NCBI GenBank assembly: GCA_031400505.1
Contig: JANNPZ010000006.1
Span: 88,268-152,267, forward strand
Direction: 5' to 3'
Origin: JAIYDJ01 sp031400505
GTDB taxonomy: Bacteria; Pseudomonadota; Alphaproteobacteria; Rhodobacterales; Rhodobacteraceae
DNA length: 64,000 nucleotides
The translations under genes and the position numbers were made by a program. This document shows positions 29,541 to 37,838 of the stretch, in pieces (the first letter of the stretch is position 1; each line of letters starts with the position of its first letter). Below the pieces are notes generated by a model. That model did not search any database. It worked only from the letters and a program-made list of their open reading frames with translations, and had not been told where the DNA came from.

Positions 29541-30719
29541 CTAAAGCCGGAAATGGTTCAGGCGGTTGAACATTTCGCCGATTCCGGCAGCGTCGACATT
29601 GGCGAATGCGATGCGGATCTGTTGTTTGCCTTCGGTTGCGTTTGCGGGCTGGAACATCGTGCCCGGCAGCATGAGCAGGCTTTGATCAACGACGAGGCGT
29701 TTGCAGATTTCGTCGGAAGGGGACGAGTAGGGGTGTTTGACATAGGCGAAATATGCGCCGCAGCCAAGAAGCGCCCAGCCGGGCAAACTGGTAAACCCGC
29801 TGACCATTGCCGCACGGCGGGCGAGGATTTCGCGGCGTTCGCCTTGCACCCATTGCGCCAGGTTCTGCAGGCCCCAGAGTGCTGCGATCTGGCCAAGCTG
29901 ACCGGGGCAGATGGCAACGGTATCCAGGAACTTCTCAATCTGGAAAAGGCGGTCGGGGGAGGCAATGACGGCACCGACCCGGTGGCCGGTGAGCCGGTAG
30001 GCTTTGGAAAAGCTGTAGAGGTGGATGAAGGTACCGGGCCAGTCGGGGTCGGCGAAGAGCATGTGCGGACGGCCGTTTCTGCTGTCGAAGTCGCGGTAGG
30101 TTTCATCGACGATCAAAGCAATGCCATTGGCACGGGCAAGGTCGTAGAAGGCCGCGAGGGTGGTTGCCGGATATTCGGCACCGCCCGGGTTGTTGGGGGA
30201 CACGAGCACGATGGCGCGGGTTCGGGGCGTGATCAGCCTGGCCGCATCGGTCGCGTCCGGGATCAATCCGGGGCCGGCGGGCAAAGGCACCGTTGATACG
30301 CCCTGCATGTCGAGCCACATTTTATGATTGAAATACCATGGGGTTGGCAGGATAACCTCATCCCCTACGCCAGCGAGGGTGGCCATCACTGCGGTAAAGG
30401 CCTGATTGCAGCCCTGGGTGATCGCGACCTGATCTGGGTCGATCCGGCCGCCATAGCTGACGGACCATTGCGCGGCAACTTCGGCGCGCAGTGCAGGCAG
30501 GCCGAGGACGGGGCCGTAGAGATGGGCGGCGGGATCGTTCAGCGCGGCCTCTGCGATAGCCTGGCGCAGCGCCAGTGGCGGGCTGTCTACCGGGGCGGCC
30601 TGACTTACGTTGATCAGGGGGCGGTGATGGGGAAAGTCGACCCCGGCGAGCCAGCGCCGCGCCTCCATGACGGGTGGTGCGTCCGTGACGGCCATCGCGG
30701 GGTTCAGGGGGTGTAGCAT
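29541..30719 (-). CDS. Class I/II PLP aminotransferase
   Basis: 392 residues, complete fold type I enzyme: HLYGPVLGLPALRAEVA near residue 66, LVSPNNPGG, IVDETYRDF and the PLP lysine in LYSFSKAYRLTGHRVGAV. It resembles aspartate/aromatic aminotransferase-like proteins of Rhodobacterales, but no specific substrate can be assigned. The ATG at 30719 has AAGGA nine bases upstream. Part of the leftward series between the phosphoribosyltransferase and ppiD-like genes. The repeat element copy 2 follows its stop directly. Confidence 0.88.
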   Translation of the reverse strand: MLHPLNPAMAVTDAPPVMEARRWLAGVDFPHHRPLINVSQAAPVDSPPLALRQAIAEAALNDPAAHLYGPVLGLPALRAEVAAQWSVSYGGRIDPDQVAITQGCNQAFTAVMATLAGVGDEVILPTPWYFNHKMWLDMQGVSTVPLPAGPGLIPDATDAARLITPRTRAIVLVSPNNPGGAEYPATTLAAFYDLARANGIALIVDETYRDFDSRNGRPHMLFADPDWPGTFIHLYSFSKAYRLTGHRVGAVIASPDRLFQIEKFLDTVAICPGQLGQIAALWGLQNLAQWVQGERREILARRAAMVSGFTSLPGWALLGCGAYFAYVKHPYSSPSDEICKRLVVDQSLLMLPGTMFQPANATEGKQQIRIAFANVDAAGIGEMFNRLNHFRL

Positions 30720-30788
30720 GGTCGAATTTCCTTGTTTGTCATCGATGCCCTTGCGGTGCGCCCCCCTGGGGCTTGGGTGCGGCTGGTG

Positions 30789-31292
30789 TCAGTCGGTGCC
30801 GCGGAACGGTTGGACATATTGCAAGGCCATGTCCCAAGGGAAGAAGATCCAGGTGTCCTGGCTGACTTCGGTGATGTAGCTGTCGACCATGGGTTTGCCG
30901 CTTGGTTTGGCATAGACGGTGGCAAAATGCGCCATCGGGTAGAGGCGACGCACCAGTTCAAGGGTTTTGCCCGTATCGACCAGATCATCGACGATCAGGA
31001 TGCCGGTGCCATCGCCCATCAGGTCTTCCTGGGGCGATTTTGTCACGATTGCGTTCATTTGCGACTGGTGGCTGTAGCTTTTGACGCTGATCGTGTCGAC
31101 GACCCGGATATCGAGTTCGCGCGCCACGATCATCGCGGGCACCAGGCCGCCGCGCGTGATGCCGACCACGGCCTTCCAAGCACCGTTCATCGGCCCTTTG
31201 CCATCGAGCCGCCAGGCCAGTGCGCGGGCGTCGCGGTGGATCTGGTCCCAAGAGACGTGGAAGCCTTTTTCGTGCGGCAGGCGGTCAGTCAT
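30789..31292 (-). CDS. gpt: Xanthine phosphoribosyltransferase
   Basis: 167 residues. A purine salvage enzyme that joins xanthine (and guanine) to PRPP. Contains VVGITRGGLVPAMIVARELDIR and the PRPP-binding motif ILIVDDLVDTGKTLELV; length and C-terminus (FPWDMALQYVQPFRGTD) match alphaproteobacterial XPRT. The ATG at 31292 is preceded by AAGGAG at ideal spacing; the longer frame to 31421 is rejected because it runs through the repeat element copy 3. Confidence 0.93.
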   Translation of the reverse strand: MTDRLPHEKGFHVSWDQIHRDARALAWRLDGKGPMNGAWKAVVGITRGGLVPAMIVARELDIRVVDTISVKSYSHQSQMNAIVTKSPQEDLMGDGTGILIVDDLVDTGKTLELVRRLYPMAHFATVYAKPSGKPMVDSYITEVSQDTWIFFPWDMALQYVQPFRGTD

Positions 31293-31318
31293 CAGGCGCT
31301 CCTTGGGGTTGGGGTCAC

Positions 31319-31364
31319 GTGGGGCCAGCCCCCACACCCCCGGGATATTTATGAACAGATGAGG
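31319..31364 (-). repeat. Extragenic hairpin element, copy 3
   Basis: Read leftward it begins within six bases of the LysE-type gene's TGA: TCATCTGTTCAT, then AAATATCCC, a G-run and a hairpin GTGGGG/CCCCAC. Confidence 0.85.
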
Positions 31365-31368
31365 AGGG

Positions 31369-31983
31369 TCATTGCAGGGCGATCTTGAGGCCGAGTGCGG
31401 CGAGGATCCCGCCGAAGCCACGGTCGATTGTGGTTTTCAGGCGCTGGTAGGTGCGGCGGGGTCCGTCAAAGCTGAACGCGCGCGCCACGAGGATGTTGCA
31501 GACGACTTCATTCAGGAAGATTGCGCAGAGCAGCAGGATGAACCATGGCAGGGTTGTGCCGGCGGGAACGGTGCCGACGAAGACCGCGCCGAAGAAGATG
31601 GCGGGTTTTGGGTTTGACAGTTGTGTGACCAAGCCCAGGCGCAAGGCGGAAAGGGCGGTGCGGGGTGGGGTTGCGTCGGATCCGGTGTCGAGCGGTTTCG
31701 TGGCGTGGCGCCACATCTGGATGGCCATCCAGATCAGGAACAAGCCGCCGATCAGCTTGAAGCCCCACAAAAGGGCGGGGGCTGCCTGAAACAGCAGGGT
31801 AAGGCCAAACAGCGCGGCGGTTGCCCAAACCATCGCGCCGAGGCCGATCCCGACGGCGAGCCATGCGCCAGTGCGGAACCCTTCGCTGACGCCGGTACGT
31901 GCGGCCATCAGGATCGCGGGACCGGGGGAAGCCGCGGCCAGCAGGTGCAAAAACCACGCGGCAATGAAGGCGGTCAGTGTCAT
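31369..31983 (-). CDS. LysE/RhtB family amino-acid exporter
   Basis: 204 residues with six hydrophobic helices, the standard size and layout of LysE/RhtB exporters. Family motifs are SPGPAILMAARTGVSEGFRTGAWLAVGIGLGAMVW in the N-terminal half and QLSNPKPAIFFGAVF in the middle. Probably exports an amino acid or homoserine lactone-like compound; substrate unknown. The ATG at 31983 has GGAAGA upstream. It begins 13 bases after fabI, so it may be cotranscribed. Confidence 0.9.
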   Translation of the reverse strand: MTLTAFIAAWFLHLLAAASPGPAILMAARTGVSEGFRTGAWLAVGIGLGAMVWATAALFGLTLLFQAAPALLWGFKLIGGLFLIWMAIQMWRHATKPLDTGSDATPPRTALSALRLGLVTQLSNPKPAIFFGAVFVGTVPAGTTLPWFILLLCAIFLNEVVCNILVARAFSFDGPRRTYQRLKTTIDRGFGGILAALGLKIALQ

Positions 31984-31996
31984 TGCGATCTTCCGA

Positions 31997-32857
31997 TCAT
32001 TGCCCCGTCTCCTTGCGCCCGGTGGCCCCCTCGATATCGGGGGCATCGACTGCCTTCATGCCGACGACATGGTAGCCTGCATCCACATGCAGGTTTTCAC
32101 CCGTGGTGCCGCTGCCGAGGTCCGACAAAAGATAGAGTGCGGCTTTGCCGACCTCTTCCTGAGTGACGTTGCGGCGCAGGGGCGAGTTCAACTCGTTCCA
32201 TTTCATGATGTAGCGGAAATCACCGATGCCGGAGGCCGCGAGGGTCTTGATCGGGCCGGCCGAGATCGCATTGACGCGTATCCCGTCGCGGCCGAGGTCT
32301 TCTGCAAGATACTTGACCGATGCTTCCAAAGCCGCCTTGGCTACACCCATCACGTTGTAATGCGGCATTACTTTTTCCGCGCCATAGTAGGTCAGGGTCA
32401 ACAAGCTGCCGCCCGCGCCCATCATCGCGCTGGCACGTTTGCAGACGGCGGTAAAGGAATAGACCGAGATATCCATCGTCAGACGGAAGTTGCCAGGCGA
32501 CGTGTCGACGTAGCGCCCGCGCAATTCGTTCTTGTCAGAAAACCCGATCGCGTGGACGACAAAATCAAGGCTTCCCCAGGTGACCCGCAGATGTTCAAAA
32601 AGCGCGTCGAGCGAGTCATGGTCAGCGACGTCACACTCGGCCAGAACTGACGCGCCAATACTGGCCATGAGGGGTTCCACGCGCTTTTTCAACGCTTCGC
32701 CCTGATAGGAAAAGGCGAGTTCCGCGCCCTGTTCTGCCAAGGCTTTTGCAATGCCCCAGGCTATGGACTTGTCGTTGGCAAGGCCCATGATCAGCCCGCG
32801 TTTACCTGCCATTAGGCGGCTGATCCCGCCAGCGCCTGTTCCTACTCCGGTTGACAT
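31997..32857 (-). CDS. fabI: Enoyl-[acyl-carrier-protein] reductase (NADH)
   Basis: 286 residues. Last reduction in fatty-acid elongation. Short-chain dehydrogenase fold with LIMGLANDKSIAWGIAKAL, HAIGFSDKNELRGRYVDTS, and the FabI-type active site in YYGAEKVMPHYNVMGVAKAALEASV (Tyr and Lys six residues apart). The C-terminal GENLHVDAGYHVVGM is conserved. The ATG at 32857 has GAGGA upstream; an internal ATG at 32812 is a less likely start. Divergent from pdxH. Confidence 0.96.
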   Translation of the reverse strand: MSTGVGTGAGGISRLMAGKRGLIMGLANDKSIAWGIAKALAEQGAELAFSYQGEALKKRVEPLMASIGASVLAECDVADHDSLDALFEHLRVTWGSLDFVVHAIGFSDKNELRGRYVDTSPGNFRLTMDISVYSFTAVCKRASAMMGAGGSLLTLTYYGAEKVMPHYNVMGVAKAALEASVKYLAEDLGRDGIRVNAISAGPIKTLAASGIGDFRYIMKWNELNSPLRRNVTQEEVGKAALYLLSDLGSGTTGENLHVDAGYHVVGMKAVDAPDIEGATGRKETGQ

Positions 32858-32964
32858 CCGACGTCCTCGCACTTTTGTTGTAACCATGACGTGTAGGCGA
32901 TTGGATTGCATGCAGCAAGGGCGGGCCAATGGCTTTGCACTGGACATGGGCAGGGATGGAACGA

Positions 32965-33567
32965 ATGGACCGAACAGGCATTTTTGACGGCAGCGATCCG
33001 TTTGTGATCGCGAAGCGGTGGCTTGGCGAGGCCGAGCAGGCCGAAATCAATGACCCAAACGCCATGGCATTGGCGACCGTGGATGCGACGGGCCTGCCAA
33101 ATGTGCGGATGGTTCTGTTGAAAGAAATTGAAGCGGGCGCTTTTGTGTTTTACACGAATTACACTTCGGTGAAGGCTACGGAAATCACTCAGTCTGGCAA
33201 GGCCGCGTTTGTTTTGCATTGGAAGTCGCTGCGCCGCCAGATCAGGGTGCGCGGCGCGGTTTCGCGCGAAGATGGCCCACAGGCGGATGCCTATTATGCC
33301 AGCCGGAGTTTGACGTCGCGGCTGGGGGCATGGGCGTCGGACCAGTCCAAACCCCTGAAGTCGCGACTATCCTTGATGGCGCAGGTTGCAAAAATGACGG
33401 CGCAGCACGGAACCAATCCACCGCGACCGCCACATTGGGGCGGTTTTCGCATTGATCCTGTTGAGATCGAGTTTTGGGGAGACGGCGATTTTCGCCTGCA
33501 TGACCGCTTCCGTTGGACAAGAGACGCAGGGAGCAAGAACTGGGAAGTCACACGGCTGAACCCCTGA
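32965..33567 (+). CDS. pdxH: Pyridoxamine 5'-phosphate oxidase
   Basis: 200 residues. An FMN enzyme that makes pyridoxal phosphate, the cofactor used by the many aminotransferases in this window. Matches are NAMALATVDATGLPNVRMVLLKE, FVFYTNYTSVKATEI, HWKSLRRQIRVRG, PRPPHWGGFRI and the C-terminal RLNP. I take the ATG at 32965; an ATG three codons upstream (32956) is about equally possible. Divergent from fabI. Confidence 0.95.
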   Translation: MDRTGIFDGSDPFVIAKRWLGEAEQAEINDPNAMALATVDATGLPNVRMVLLKEIEAGAFVFYTNYTSVKATEITQSGKAAFVLHWKSLRRQIRVRGAVSREDGPQADAYYASRSLTSRLGAWASDQSKPLKSRLSLMAQVAKMTAQHGTNPPRPPHWGGFRIDPVEIEFWGDGDFRLHDRFRWTRDAGSKNWEVTRLNP

Positions 33568-33704
33568 CTTTTCGGCCCGTTTGCCGCCTGCCATTCACGC
33601 TTCGTGGTTGAAGTGAGCGAATTTGTGCGGAATTTCGCTTGCATGTCGCGACGGGATGCGATTTTGGATTGCACGTGGGCTTTTCTGGGGAAGCGGCCTA
33701 AGCA

Positions 33705-34238
33705 ATGACAGACGAAGATACGGCTTTGCAAATTGTGCACGGCCAAGTGAAATGGTTTGACGCATCCAAGGGATTTGGTTTCGTTGTCGCCGCCGATTCC
33801 GATGCAGATATCTTGCTGCATGCCAATGTTCTTAGAAACTTTGGTCAGGGCTCGGTTGCGGACGGCGCTGGAATTACCATAAAGGCGCAGCAAACTCCGC
33901 GCGGCTATCAGGCCGTAGAGGTGCTCAGCATCGATCCGCCGCGTGGATTGGTCCAACCTGCGGGCGAGGACACGGCGCTTCGGACCCCGAATGAGTTGAT
34001 GGCGTTGCCGTTGGAGCCTGCACGGATCAAATGGTTCGACAAATCCAAGGGATTCGGCTTTGCCAACGTGTTCGCGCGCGCCGAGGATGTCTTCATCCAT
34101 GTGGAAGTTCTGCGGATTTCAGGATTTGCGGATCTGGCCGCCGGCGAGGCCGTGTGCCTGCGTATCGTGGACGGTAAACGCGGCCGGATGGCCGTTCAGG
34201 TGGTGTCATGGGAAGCGTCATTACGGCAGTCGGATTGA
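33705..34238 (+). CDS. Cold-shock protein with two CSD domains
   Basis: 177 residues. Two cold-shock domains, residues about 11-78 (GQVKWFDASKGFGFVV) and 107-172 (ARIKWFDKSKGFGFAN...DVFIHVEVL), joined by a short linker. Each has the RNP1-like KGFGF motif for single-stranded nucleic acid binding; in the first domain the RNP2 segment is altered (DILLHANVL). Double-CSD proteins are common in alphaproteobacteria and act as RNA chaperones or transcription antiterminators. Its 3' end overlaps the DUF192 gene by 31 bases. Confidence 0.93.
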   Translation: MTDEDTALQIVHGQVKWFDASKGFGFVVAADSDADILLHANVLRNFGQGSVADGAGITIKAQQTPRGYQAVEVLSIDPPRGLVQPAGEDTALRTPNELMALPLEPARIKWFDKSKGFGFANVFARAEDVFIHVEVLRISGFADLAAGEAVCLRIVDGKRGRMAVQVVSWEASLRQSD

Positions 34239-34678
34239 GCTGCGTCACTGCGGGCCTTGCCGGGGCTGCCTGTCGGCCGGAAGTGGTTGAACTGCGAGGG
34301 CAGGCGGCGATCGCGCAGTTCAGCGTCGAAGTTGCAGATGATGCGGGAGAGCGTGGGACGGGGCTGATGCATCGCCCGAAGATGGCCTCGTCGGCGGGGA
34401 TGCTTTTTGTCTATGACGCACCGCAACAGCCCGTGTTCTGGATGCGCAACACCCTGATCCCGCTGGACATGATCTTTGTTGACCCGACGGGCACGGTCAC
34501 CCGCGTCCACGAGAATGCCGTGCCGCTGGATGAAACCGGCATTGATGGAGGTCCGGGGGTGCAGTTCGTGCTGGAAATCAACGGTGGTCTGGCACGGGCA
34601 TTGGGGATCGGTCCTGGGTCGGCGCTGCGCCATCCTGTTGTGTCGCAGGAAACGGCAGTCTGGCCCTGCGGCGATTGA
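34208..34678 (+). CDS. DUF192 family exported protein
   Basis: 156 residues. Hydrophobic N-terminus (about residues 4-20, with little positive charge) then the DUF192 domain: RGTGLMHRPKMASSAGMLFVYD, FWMRNTLIPLDMIFVD and HENAVPLDE, all family hallmarks. Function is unknown; members are small beta-barrel proteins, usually periplasmic. The start ATG lies inside the cold-shock gene, a 31-base overlap on the same strand, so the two may be coupled. Confidence 0.88.
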   Translation: MGSVITAVGLSCVTAGLAGAACRPEVVELRGQAAIAQFSVEVADDAGERGTGLMHRPKMASSAGMLFVYDAPQQPVFWMRNTLIPLDMIFVDPTGTVTRVHENAVPLDETGIDGGPGVQFVLEINGGLARALGIGPGSALRHPVVSQETAVWPCGD

Positions 34679-34734
34679 AAACGGGCTGCAACGAGGCTTT
34701 TCTTTCCCGTCAGGGTTCGATAGACAGCGCAAGT

Positions 34735-34811
34735 CGGGGCGTAGCGCAGTCTGGTAGCGCGACGGTTTTGGGTACCGTAGGTCGTAAGTTCGAATCTTAT
34801 CGCCCCGACCA
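34735..34811 (+). tRNA. tRNA-Pro (anticodon TGG)
   Basis: A 77-base cloverleaf. Acceptor stem CGGGGCG/CGCCCCG, D arm GCGCAGTCTGGTAGCGC, anticodon stem ACGGT/ACCGT with loop TTTGGGT (anticodon TGG), T arm with GTTCGAATC, and an encoded 3' ACCA. It resembles the E. coli tRNA-Pro(TGG) gene closely. Confidence 0.97.
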
Positions 34812-34877
34812 CTTGTCCAGGCAGCTTGTGCGTCCTTTGTTGACTTGCCATATCTGATCGGCATTCACGGGGGTATC

Positions 34878-36275
34878 ATGGGCATCCGGTTAGACAATTC
34901 CTATGTGCGCGATCTGCCGATGGCCTGTCTGCGGTTGAACCCTGACGTTGCGCCGGCGCCACGCCTTGTGGTGTTCAACGACGCGTTGGCAGAGGAATTG
35001 GGTCTATCGCTGTGTGATCGTGCAGCGGCATGGCTGTCAGGGGCCGAGGTGCCACACGGCGCCGAACCAGCTGCGATGGCCTATGCCGGGCATCAGTTTG
35101 GCGGGTTTTCACCACAACTGGGGGACGGTCGCGCGCATCTGCTGGGAGAGATCCTGCGGCCAGACGGACGGCGATGGGACTTGCATCTGAAGGGGTCAGG
35201 GCGCACGCCGTTTTCGCGTGGGGGTGACGGCAAGGCGGCGCTCGGGCCTATGCTGCGTGAATACCTGATGGGCGAGGCGATGCATGCGCTGGGGGTTGCG
35301 ACCACGCGGGCGCTTGCAGTTGTGGCAACCGGCGAAGGCGTGTGGCGCGAAGCCGGGATGCTGCCCGGTGCGGTCTTGTCGCGTATTGCGTCCAGCCATA
35401 TCCGCGTCGGCACGTTTCAGTTCTTTGCCGCGCGCCGGGATACGGCTGGGCTGCGGGCATTGCTTGACTACACCATCTTGCGTCATGATCCCGGAGTTGA
35501 TGCAATCGGGCTGTTTGACAGGGTCGCGGCACGGCAGTGCCGGTTGATCGCGCAATGGATGGGGCTGGGGTTCATTCACGGTGTGATGAACACCGACAAT
35601 ATGGTGATTTCGGGCGAGACTATCGACTACGGGCCTTGCGCCTTCATGGACGGCTATGCACCGGACAGGGTGTTTTCGTCGATCGATCGCCAGGGCAGGT
35701 ATGCCTATTCAAACCAGCCGCTTGTTCTGGGGTGGAACCTCGCACGGTTTGCCGAGGCATTGTTGCCGTTTATTGATCCGGACCAGGAAAAGGCCGTGCA
35801 GATTGCCAATGATCGGCTGGAAACGGTTGCGTCGGCCTATCAGGGAGAGTGGCTGACCGTGATGCGGGGCAAGCTGGCGCTGGATGGCGCTGCGGCGGGC
35901 GATGCCGGGTTGATTGACGATCTGCTGACCACAATGGCCGCGCAGCAGGCGGACTGGACGCTGACATTTCGCAGGTTGGGAACCGGGGCGTTGGATGCAT
36001 CTGTCGCGCAGGTGCTGTCGGACTGGATGCCGCGCTGGCAGGCGCGCCGACGGAAAGACTGGGCCGAGGCGATGGTGGCGGTGAACCCGGCGGTCATTGC
36101 GCGAAATCATCTGGTGGAAGAGGCGCTGGAGGCTGCGACGGCGGGAAACATCGCACCGTTCGCGGCCCTGCTGGCGGCGGTGAAGGACCCGTTCGGTTCG
36201 CTGGCGGGACGCGAAGCTTACGGGTTGCCGGCACCGGCGGGACTTGCGCCGCATGTAACCTACTGCGGAACCTGA
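34878..36275 (+). CDS. selO: Protein adenylyltransferase SelO (YdiU family)
   Basis: 465 residues. A pseudokinase-fold enzyme that transfers AMP from ATP to Ser, Thr or Tyr of target proteins. Landmarks are YAGHQFGGFSPQLGDGRA, HLKGSGRTPFSRGGDGKAAL near residue 110, GFIHGVMNTDNMVISG (metal-binding Asn and Asp) and IDYGPCAFMDGY. The length is near the family norm, and a cysteine two residues from the end (CGT) matches the conserved C-terminal redox cysteine. The ATG at 34878 has GGGGG upstream. It follows the tRNA gene. Confidence 0.93.
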   Translation: MGIRLDNSYVRDLPMACLRLNPDVAPAPRLVVFNDALAEELGLSLCDRAAAWLSGAEVPHGAEPAAMAYAGHQFGGFSPQLGDGRAHLLGEILRPDGRRWDLHLKGSGRTPFSRGGDGKAALGPMLREYLMGEAMHALGVATTRALAVVATGEGVWREAGMLPGAVLSRIASSHIRVGTFQFFAARRDTAGLRALLDYTILRHDPGVDAIGLFDRVAARQCRLIAQWMGLGFIHGVMNTDNMVISGETIDYGPCAFMDGYAPDRVFSSIDRQGRYAYSNQPLVLGWNLARFAEALLPFIDPDQEKAVQIANDRLETVASAYQGEWLTVMRGKLALDGAAAGDAGLIDDLLTTMAAQQADWTLTFRRLGTGALDASVAQVLSDWMPRWQARRRKDWAEAMVAVNPAVIARNHLVEEALEAATAGNIAPFAALLAAVKDPFGSLAGREAYGLPAPAGLAPHVTYCGT

Positions 36276-36647
36276 CACAGGCGTTGCAGCGGATTTCTTG
36301 CAGCTATGCCCGTTGAGCCGGCCCCAATTGATCGTCGTGTCACTGCCGAGGCTGCCTTGGGGCGTGACCTGCGTGGATGTGGACCCGGGGCCTAGGGGAA
36401 CTGGTTCCGCGGTAAGGGGATATTGGCACCCGCCCGCGAGGGCGCGTGGCAGGTGCAGGGGTTGGGTCAGCGGGAGACGCGCAGATGGCTGGTCTTGCTG
36501 GGGAGCCACGCGAAGAAAGGGGGGGCTTTGCGCCCCCCGCTGCCAAAGGCAGCGCCCCCCGCAGGATATTTGCGCCAAGGTGAAAGCCGGTTGATTTCTG
36601 CCGGGGGGTGTTGCACGGTTTGCATGTTTTTTGGAGATATGTCCGAG
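36276..36647. other. Intergenic region between selO and kbl
   Basis: 372 bases without a supported gene. It holds the repeat element copy 4 at 36519-36585; the rest is GC-rich sequence with no recognisable signal apart from the kbl ribosome site. Confidence 0.6.
36519..36585 (-). repeat. Extragenic hairpin element, copy 4 (long variant)
   Basis: Read leftward: CTTTCACCTTGGC, AAATATCC, a G-run, an extra hairpin CGCTGCC/GGCAGCG, then GGGGGGC/GCCCCCC. It is the only copy not in the sense orientation of a neighbouring gene; it precedes kbl. Confidence 0.75.
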
Positions 36648-37838
36648 ATGTCAGACGTGCGGTTTCTGGAGCATCTTCGTGAGGAATTGGCGGGCATCGA
36701 AACCGAAGGGCTGATGAAGCGTGAGCGGTTTATTGAAGGGGCGCAAGGCGGGTACGTCAGGATCGGCGGGCGTCGGATGATCAATCTTTGTGCCAACAAT
36801 TATCTTGGTCTTGCCGATGATGCCCGATTGATTGCAGCGGCGCAGGCGGCGATGGCGGGGCACGGCTATGGCATGGCATCGGTTCGCTTCATTTGCGGCA
36901 CGCAAGACCTGCACCGGACGCTGGAGCGGCGGCTGGCCGGATTTCTGGGCATGCAAGATGCGATCTTGTTCGGGTCGTGTTTCGATGCGAACGCTGGATT
37001 GTTCGAGCCGCTTCTGGGCCCGCCGGATGCGATAATTTCCGACAGTCTGAACCATGCGTCAATCATCGACGGGGTGCGGCTTTGCAAGGCGCAGCGGTTT
37101 CGGTTTGCCAATGGGGATCTGGATGATCTTGAGGTGCAGCTAAGGGCGGCGCGCGCGGGTGGCGCGCGGTTCGTGCTGATTGCGACGGACGGTGTTTTTT
37201 CCATGGACGGCTACTTTGCCGATGTGGCGGGGCTTCGGGCGGTTGCGGACCGCTACGGAGCAATGGTCATTGTGGATGACTGCCATGCGACGGGATTTGT
37301 CGGGCCCAAAGGGGCTGGAACGCCGGCCCGGGCAGGAGTGTCGGTTGATATTTTGACCGGAACCCTGGGCAAGGCGCTAGGGGGGGCTTTGGGCGGCTAT
37401 GTGGCGGCGGCGCAGCCGGTGGTCGATCTTTTGCGGCAGCGGGCGCGGCCGTATCTGTTTTCAAATGCACTGCCGCCTGCCGTGGTGGGGGCCGCGTTGG
37501 CCGCGCTGGACATCATTGAGGACGCTGACGATTTGCGGGTGCGGCTGTTTGCCAATGCCGATTATTGGCGGGCCGGGCTCGAGCGGTTGGGGTTTCGTCT
37601 TTTGCCGGGGAAGCATCCGATCATTCCGGTGATGCTGGGCGAGGCGAAAGTAGCGCAGGCGTTCGCAGCGTCTCTGGATCGGCGCGGGGTGATGGTGTCG
37701 GCGTTTTTCTTTCCGGTGGTGCCGCGCGGGGCGGCACGTATCCGCACGCAGATGAATGCGAGCCTGACGTTCGAGGATCTTGATTTTGCGCTGGAGGCGT
37801 TCGGATTGGCAGGGCGCGAGGTGGGGGCACTGACATGA
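36648..37838 (+). CDS. kbl: Glycine C-acetyltransferase (2-amino-3-ketobutyrate CoA ligase)
   Basis: 396 residues. It cleaves 2-amino-3-oxobutanoate with CoA to glycine and acetyl-CoA. Alpha-oxoamine synthase family: NLCANNYLGLADD, GYGMASVRFICGTQDLHRTLE, DSLNHASIIDGVRL, VDDCHATGFVGPKG and the PLP lysine in GTLGKALGGALGGY near residue 240. The ATG at 36648 with GGAG 11 bases upstream gives the usual length; an ATG three codons earlier is an alternative. ATGA overlap with tdh, so the pair forms the threonine-to-glycine operon. Confidence 0.95.
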   Translation: MSDVRFLEHLREELAGIETEGLMKRERFIEGAQGGYVRIGGRRMINLCANNYLGLADDARLIAAAQAAMAGHGYGMASVRFICGTQDLHRTLERRLAGFLGMQDAILFGSCFDANAGLFEPLLGPPDAIISDSLNHASIIDGVRLCKAQRFRFANGDLDDLEVQLRAARAGGARFVLIATDGVFSMDGYFADVAGLRAVADRYGAMVIVDDCHATGFVGPKGAGTPARAGVSVDILTGTLGKALGGALGGYVAAAQPVVDLLRQRARPYLFSNALPPAVVGAALAALDIIEDADDLRVRLFANADYWRAGLERLGFRLLPGKHPIIPVMLGEAKVAQAFAASLDRRGVMVSAFFFPVVPRGAARIRTQMNASLTFEDLDFALEAFGLAGREVGALT

